This document shows positions 7,293 to 11,210 of a stretch of DNA of 11,210 bases, one piece after another. The translations under genes and the position numbers were made by a program. This DNA is from Thalassiosira profunda (Eukaryota > Bacillariophyta > Thalassiosirophyceae > Thalassiosirales > Thalassiosiraceae), in NCBI GenBank assembly GCA_036939355.1, contig JALLAP010001693.1, forward strand, positions 1 through 11,210. The letters are read 5' to 3'. The notes beneath the pieces are model-generated. The model was not told the origin of the DNA and searched no databases. It saw nothing but the letters and a program-made list of their open reading frames with translations. The number at the start of each line of letters is the position of its first letter. The stretch's first letter is position 1.

Positions 7293-8536
7293 ATGGCAGC
7301 AGTGGCAGGAGCCGCCCGCCGCGGCCTCGTCCGCACCGGCGGCGCGTATGCCCGGCAGTGCCGTGGGCCCCATTCCCTTCGCGCACCGTCGGCCCTGCCC
7401 TTGGCCAAGCGCCCTCCGCTCGTCGGTGCACCTCTCCGCGCCAGCTCAGGATCGACGGCCAACTCGCCCAAGGGCGCCGCGGCTGCAAACTCTCTCAAGA
7501 ATGCCAAGACCACGGCCGGGACGGGCGATCCGGAGGGGTTGGGGGCCGCCGACGCCACCGGCTTCTCGACGAGAGGGCCGGTGACGTGGCCCGCGCTCGG
7601 CCTCGTCGCCGTCGTGGCGGCGAGCGCGGTGGCGTACTACAAGATCGAGAGGGAGCGGCGGCTGGAGAATGCCATGGGCAAAATTGTGAGTGATGAAATC
7701 TGTTGCAAAATGTTGTTATCACTCCTATTTTTGTATTGCTCACATCTTGTGCACTGCAATTGATCTCACAGGTATCGAGTGAGTCTGGCTGGAGTCCAAA
7801 CCCGGAACTGCTTGCGCGTCGACAGTATGTGCGGACCAAATGGGGGTGGTTTCCCAAGGAAGATGCATTCGGGGGAGGTGAGTCCTTGGAACTCTCTCTC
7901 ATCGGAAGTGCATCTTCTTTGGGTCGAATTGCAGCGCACTGTCGGTGCATTGCTTGCAGAACAGCCTCACTCGCCCTCACCATCTCACCCTTATGTTTGC
8001 AATTGTCGGAACAAACAGCCGGAAAGCCCGCCATTGGTGGACCGTGGTCTCTTGTGGATCTGGACGGAAATTTGGTTACCAACAAATCTTTTGAAGGAAA
8101 GTGGACGCTCCTCTACTTTGGATTTGCTCGGTGTCCAGACATCTGTCCTTCGGAGATGGTGAAGGTGGGCAAAGTGATGGACACGCTGAAGAAGGAGCAC
8201 CCCGAACTGCACAAAAACATACAGCCCATCTTCGTGAGCATCGACCCTGCTCGGGATTCTCTGAAAGCGTTGCGCGACTACGCGAAGGATTTTCATCCGA
8301 GCTACGTCTTCTTGACGGGGGCGCCGCAGCAGGTGCAAGCCATGGCGAAGAAATATCGCGTGTACATGAGCAAGGCCGACGAAACGGAAGATGGAGATTA
8401 CCTCGTGGATCACTCGATTGTCATTTACTTCCACGACGAGACGGGAGACATTGCCGATTGCTTCACGCAGAGCATGCGCCCGAGCGACGTGGTGGAGAAG
8501 GTGGTGGAGCGAATGACGTTTGTTCCTACTTACTGA
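7224..8536 (+). CDS. SCO1: SCO1/SenC-type cytochrome c oxidase assembly protein (three exons)
   Basis: SCO proteins sit in the mitochondrial inner membrane and deliver copper to the CuA centre of cytochrome c oxidase subunit II. Exons 7224-7685, 7772-7877 and 8019-8536 join to 361 residues. The Arg/Ser/Ala-rich N-terminus looks like a mitochondrial presequence. A membrane segment is at about 121-139 (WPALGLVAVVAASAVAYY). The core begins GKPAIGGPWSLVD (191-203). Copper ligands C228 and C232 (CPDIC) and H321 (VDHSIVIYF) are all present, so the protein should be functional. Exon 2 adds a 35-residue W/R-rich stretch between membrane anchor and core that typical SCO proteins lack. The start is uncertain: ATG 7224 has an out-of-frame ATG at 7220, whereas ATG 7293 (gccATGG, giving 338 residues and a cleaner presequence) has the better context. 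The stop is 21 nt from the convergent WW gene. Confidence 0.9.
7686..7771 (+). other. Intron 1 of the SCO1 homologue (86 nt, phase 0)
   Basis: Donor ATT|GTGAGT, acceptor ctcacAG|GTA. An in-frame stop follows if it is retained. TGCAATTG lies 9-16 bases before the acceptor end and could hold the branch point. Confidence 0.8.
7878..8018 (+). other. Intron 2 of the SCO1 homologue (141 nt, phase 1, stop-free)
   Basis: Donor GGAG|GTGAGT, acceptor acaaacAG|CCGG. Splicing gives FGG-A-GKPAIGGPW, placing the conserved SCO start directly after exon 2. The intron is 47 codons without an in-frame stop. An alternative acceptor at 7934 also keeps frame (57-nt intron) and would add 28 residues. The one at 7959 breaks frame. 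TGCAATTG also occurs here, near the acceptor. Confidence 0.65.
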
Positions 8537-8557
8537 TCGCGTCTTAGCGCATACGCC

Positions 8558-9517
8558 TCAAGCCTTCGGCTTCTCCCAGGATGTCTTTCCCGACGTGTGA
8601 TAGTAGTAAGCCTTGCCGCTGGTTGCATCTTTTGTCGCCTTCCACCCCGGCGGAAGATCTCCCTCTGCACTCTTTGGAATGGCCGGCTTTGTCCAACTGC
8701 GCTCGTCTGTGCTCCGTCGAAAGTAGTACGTCTTTCCTGAGGTTGGATCTTTAGTGCACTCCCAACCCGCTGCCACAAGCTCTGGCTCCAATTTCGTTTG
8801 TTTTGCCGCAGCAGCCGGTGCAGGAAGAAATGCATTTGTTTTGGCTCCCAACGCAGCGGCATCGGACGATATTGTGTTGGTCATTTCAGTCTGACTAGTG
8901 AGCGGTGCCCCCATGGCCTGCTCCCGCCTCATCATGGCCTGCGCAACCTGCTCCATTGGATTGAACTGATCGGCTTCGGGTACTTCAGCCTTTTTCCTCT
9001 TCTTCTTTCTCTTCTTTTCCTTCTTTGGCTCTGCATCTGCCACTGCATCTTCATCCCCGGCACCTTCGACAATGGGCGGCAACCCGAGTTCCTTTCGCAT
9101 CGAATCCGTACCATCCCAGTAATACCCTGTGCCTCTGCTCTCTTGCGTCGTGAACACGTAATCGAATTTGTACCCCTCGAATTCATCCGCCTGCAACACC
9201 AACTTTTTTCGCTTCCGCTCCGCATTCTCCTCGTGGTCCGATTTCCTCTTGAACACCGTGTATCCCGACCCGGCCTCCCGATCGCCCGCCTCCCGTCGGA
9301 CCTTCGCCTCGGTGGCCCGCTCGTCTTTTATGCTCTTCGTGCCCAAAGCCCGATCAAGTTTTTTCATGGGAGCGTGTGGTGCACTGCCCGCCGAGACTGG
9401 AAGCTTGTTGGCGCCGCGAAAGTCCTGCCATCGCGCCGCGCCGTCCGAGCCGAGGACGGGCTTGGCGACGCTCTCGTCGACGTCCTTGAACGCCGAGAAG
9501 GAGGATTTGGACGTCAT
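8558..9517 (-). CDS. Nuclear-type protein with two C-terminal WW domains
   Basis: Single exon, 319 residues, ATG with A at -3. WW1 is at about 248-279 (AAGWECTKDPTSGKTYYF, then S-W; W252, W275) and WW2 at 288-319 (LPPGWKATKDATSGKAYYYH, then T-S-W; W292, W314); the protein ends directly after WW2. A strongly basic run at 164-177 (PKKEKKRKKKRKK) and KRKK at 102-105 are likely nuclear localisation signals. A compact, conserved-looking block at 111-136 (DEFEGYKFDYVFTTQ, then GTGYYWDG) is not recognised by name. Tandem WW domains with a nuclear signal recall splicing-associated WW proteins such as formin-binding-protein-type factors, but orthology cannot be claimed. It converges on the SCO1 homologue with a 21-nt gap. 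Confidence 0.87.
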   Translation of the reverse strand: MTSKSSFSAFKDVDESVAKPVLGSDGAARWQDFRGANKLPVSAGSAPHAPMKKLDRALGTKSIKDERATEAKVRREAGDREAGSGYTVFKRKSDHEENAERKRKKLVLQADEFEGYKFDYVFTTQESRGTGYYWDGTDSMRKELGLPPIVEGAGDEDAVADAEPKKEKKRKKKRKKAEVPEADQFNPMEQVAQAMMRREQAMGAPLTSQTEMTNTISSDAAALGAKTNAFLPAPAAAAKQTKLEPELVAAGWECTKDPTSGKTYYFRRSTDERSWTKPAIPKSAEGDLPPGWKATKDATSGKAYYYHTSGKTSWEKPKA

Positions 9518-9760
9518 GGTGCACGCCGCGGGTGGAGGTGGTGGAGGGGGGGCTTGCGGAATTAGAGGGGCTCACTTTTTTAGGGGGTGCCCCCGCGCCC
9601 CCTCAATAAACTCCTTCGCTGTTGCTTGTCAGCTGGAGCTGGGAGCGGATGCTGGATGCTTGATGCTGTCACTTCGGAAGATCCACAGTCTGCTCGTCAT
9701 TTCCATCCATCTACACATCTCACATCTCTACTGTACAGTTGCCAAAGCATACCGCTCGCA
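9518..9760 (-). promoter_or_regulatory. Intergenic region: promoter of the tandem-WW gene and 3' side of the EamA transporter
   Basis: 243 bp. A polypurine tract (gtggaggtggtggagggggg, about 9533-9552) sits just upstream of the WW-gene ATG and reads as polypyrimidine in its 5' UTR. The rest shows no gene or repeat. The 3' UTR of the minus-strand transporter must end in the half next to 9760. Confidence 0.35.
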
Positions 9761-11017
9761 TCATTTCCGGTTGCGTCGCGCCGTTTGCGTTGCTTTTGCA
9801 CGTTCCGGATGCTCGGTGGAGAAAAGCAAAGCCAGTTCTTCTGGCTCGCCGGCAACCTCGTGCGTATCTCTATCTTCTTTGTTCATTTTCAACACTCCCA
9901 CCAGCATCATGTACCCAAGGATCAAGAGCGTGCCAATGACTGACCAAACCTGAATGCCCTCGTGCAGAAAGACAGTCTCAAAGAAATATGTCCAAACGAT
10001 CTGCGAGCACGTTGCCAGTGTTCCGGTGGCAGCGTTTTCATGTTGCAGTCCCAGGTTCGTCAAGTACTGCCCCGCATACGCAAAGATACCGGTCAACAAT
10101 ATCCAGAACCAATCCAACAGTTGCAAGTTGCTCCCTCCGCTCCAGACGTCCCACTGTCCCGTCACCATTTTGCTTCCGAGCAACGCTACCGGAACGCTCG
10201 CACTGCTGTAATAGAGCACCATTACGTTTGCTGAAGCGCCGTGTTGAATCTTGCGCACGCTCATGTACGCGAGCCCGGCAAACGCCGCGCCAAGGAGGGC
10301 CACCGCGATGGCCAAGAAGGAGTCGGTTTCTGCATTCTCGTCCACATCGTCGGATGCACCGAACAGCCACGACGGGTGTCCGATGAGAATGACGCCCCCG
10401 ATGCAGACCACCGCGCCGATCTTGTCCGACAGCTGCCACCGCTCGCCCACGAAGCACACTGCAAAGGCCGCCGCAAAGGGAGGCGTAGTGAATTGCAACG
10501 TCACCGCATCGGGCAAGCGGAGGTGCTGGATTGCGTAGAAGAAACACAGCACCGCCGCTGCTCCCATGCCTCCTCGCACGCAAAGCCAAGTTCGTATGTG
10601 TGGAGGGCCAATGCACGTCTGTAGAAACGCCTCCAACGGCGGCATCTGCGACGGAGGCGGGTCATCTTGATATCGACACAGCAACACTGCAATCGGAACC
10701 TCCACCAGCGCGCGGTAGAAGGCGACAGTGAACGAGTTGGCGCGGCCCTGCAGCAGTTTGACGAAGAGGAACATGCAGCTGAAGGAGAAGCTTCCGAGGA
10801 CTATGAGGATGATACCCACCAACGAGTGATGTTTCCCCGCCTCGGCCGATCCGCCTAAACTCATCGAGATCGTCCTCACCAGGAGCGGCGCCTGCTGCAC
10901 CGACGCCTCATTCGCTTCCGGCGAGGCTGGCTCGTTAGTCACTCGTACGCCCTGATAGCTGGGGAGCTGGGAGGCATTTCCACCACCGTTGACCGCCATG
11001 ATGTTCTTCCTCCGCAT
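9761..11017 (-). CDS. EamA-family drug/metabolite transporter (SLC35G-like)
   Basis: Single-exon gene of 418 residues from the first ATG (11017). An in-frame TGA at 11077-11075 closes the frame upstream, leaving only a GTG at 11071 before it. Met 7 (10999, A at -3 and G at +4) has the better context, giving 412 residues. The soluble N-terminus (1-63) is followed by two EamA repeats, about 66-215 and 233-378, together about ten transmembrane helices. The first contains the family-like SFTVAFYRALVEVPIAVLL (95-113), LRLPDAVTLQFTTPPFAAAF (166-185) and VGERW. The second contains QHENAATGTLATCSQIVWTY (325-344). The fold resembles SLC35G and plant/bacterial EamA permeases; the substrate is unknown. 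The C-tail (380-418) is charged and ends RRNRK. Confidence 0.88.
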   Translation of the reverse strand: MRRKNIMAVNGGGNASQLPSYQGVRVTNEPASPEANEASVQQAPLLVRTISMSLGGSAEAGKHHSLVGIILIVLGSFSFSCMFLFVKLLQGRANSFTVAFYRALVEVPIAVLLCRYQDDPPPSQMPPLEAFLQTCIGPPHIRTWLCVRGGMGAAAVLCFFYAIQHLRLPDAVTLQFTTPPFAAAFAVCFVGERWQLSDKIGAVVCIGGVILIGHPSWLFGASDDVDENAETDSFLAIAVALLGAAFAGLAYMSVRKIQHGASANVMVLYYSSASVPVALLGSKMVTGQWDVWSGGSNLQLLDWFWILLTGIFAYAGQYLTNLGLQHENAATGTLATCSQIVWTYFFETVFLHEGIQVWSVIGTLLILGYMMLVGVLKMNKEDRDTHEVAGEPEELALLFSTEHPERAKATQTARRNRK

Positions 11018-11210
11018 CAATTGTGTGGCCGACGAGAGTGTGATGTTGGAGTTCGCTTCCACTCCTTCCACTGCTCACTGCTCACTGCTCACAAGCTCGG
11101 TTACCTTGAAATCACGTACGTAGTTCTTGGCCTATGTAGGATGTCCCCAACCGTTACACGGAAATCGGCCACCAGTGGAAAAAGTCGTTCAGGACGGGTC
11201 ATTTTTCGAG
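11018..11210 (-). promoter_or_regulatory. Upstream region of the EamA transporter
   Basis: It contains three exact tandem copies of the 7-mer ctgctca (11071-11091) in the probable 5' UTR, and the palindrome acgtacgt (about 11115-11122). No second gene is visible before the window edge. Confidence 0.35.
11071..11091. repeat. 7-bp tandem repeat, three copies
   Basis: Three exact copies of ctgctca just upstream of the transporter's first ATG. This is simple slippage-type sequence. On the gene's own strand it places TGA triplets in the 5' UTR. Confidence 0.85.

Noticed and set aside
8798..9565. 255-codon plus-strand frame over the tandem-WW gene
   Set aside because: A shadow of the minus-strand gene with no recognisable domain.
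1..11210. Bacterial operon, CRISPR array, tRNA or rRNA genes
   Set aside because: Genes alternate in strand and have introns. No regularly spaced short repeats and no cloverleaf or rRNA-like stretch were recognised by eye.

Overview
The window looks like nuclear DNA from a compact, intron-poor microbial eukaryote. The evidence is consensus GT-AG introns (GTATGT and GTGAGT donors), a SCO1-type mitochondrial copper protein with an N-terminal presequence, SLC35/EamA transporters, WW-domain proteins, ATG starts with eukaryotic-style contexts and no Shine-Dalgarno/operon organisation. A SET protein with an N-D-G-A core, together with the overall gene style, is compatible with a stramenopile-type alga or protist. 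That lineage call is an inference of low confidence. Seven protein genes are supported; most lie on alternating strands with very short spacers.

Layout. (1) 1-680: the 5' part of a SET-domain gene (+), with its frame open to the window edge. (2) 681-2188: a segment of about 1.5 kb bounded by long terminal inverted repeats (about 80-90 bp). The outermost 32 positions match at 30. It behaves like a non-autonomous DNA transposon with no recognisable transposase and contains decayed internal repeats. Its left repeat begins inside the SET domain and contains the window's only N (753). The N is flanked by a doubled CAC and the element has no target-site duplication, so a contig mis-join or a rearranged insertion is likely. 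(3) 2189-2428: GC-rich upstream region. (4) 2429-3799: SLC35C2-like transporter (+) with one 78-nt intron. (5) 3855-5927 (-): large TPR protein of a family best known from bacteria. (6) 6228-7160 (-): proline-rich single-WW protein. (7) 7224-8536 (+): SCO1 homologue with two introns, divergent from (6) across 63-132 bp. (8) 8558-9517 (-): nuclear-type protein with two C-terminal WW domains, ending 21 nt from the SCO1 stop. (9) 9761-11017 (-): EamA-family drug/metabolite transporter.

The genes do not form a pathway. There are two membrane transporters of the drug/metabolite superfamily, one cytochrome c oxidase assembly factor, two WW-domain proteins plausibly linked to RNA processing, a TPR scaffold and a broken methyltransferase-like gene. 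The most interesting parts are the inverted-repeat element and its junction, two stop-free introns whose length is a multiple of three, the unusual exon 2 of SCO1 and the eukaryotic copy of the HMPTHI-type TPR family.
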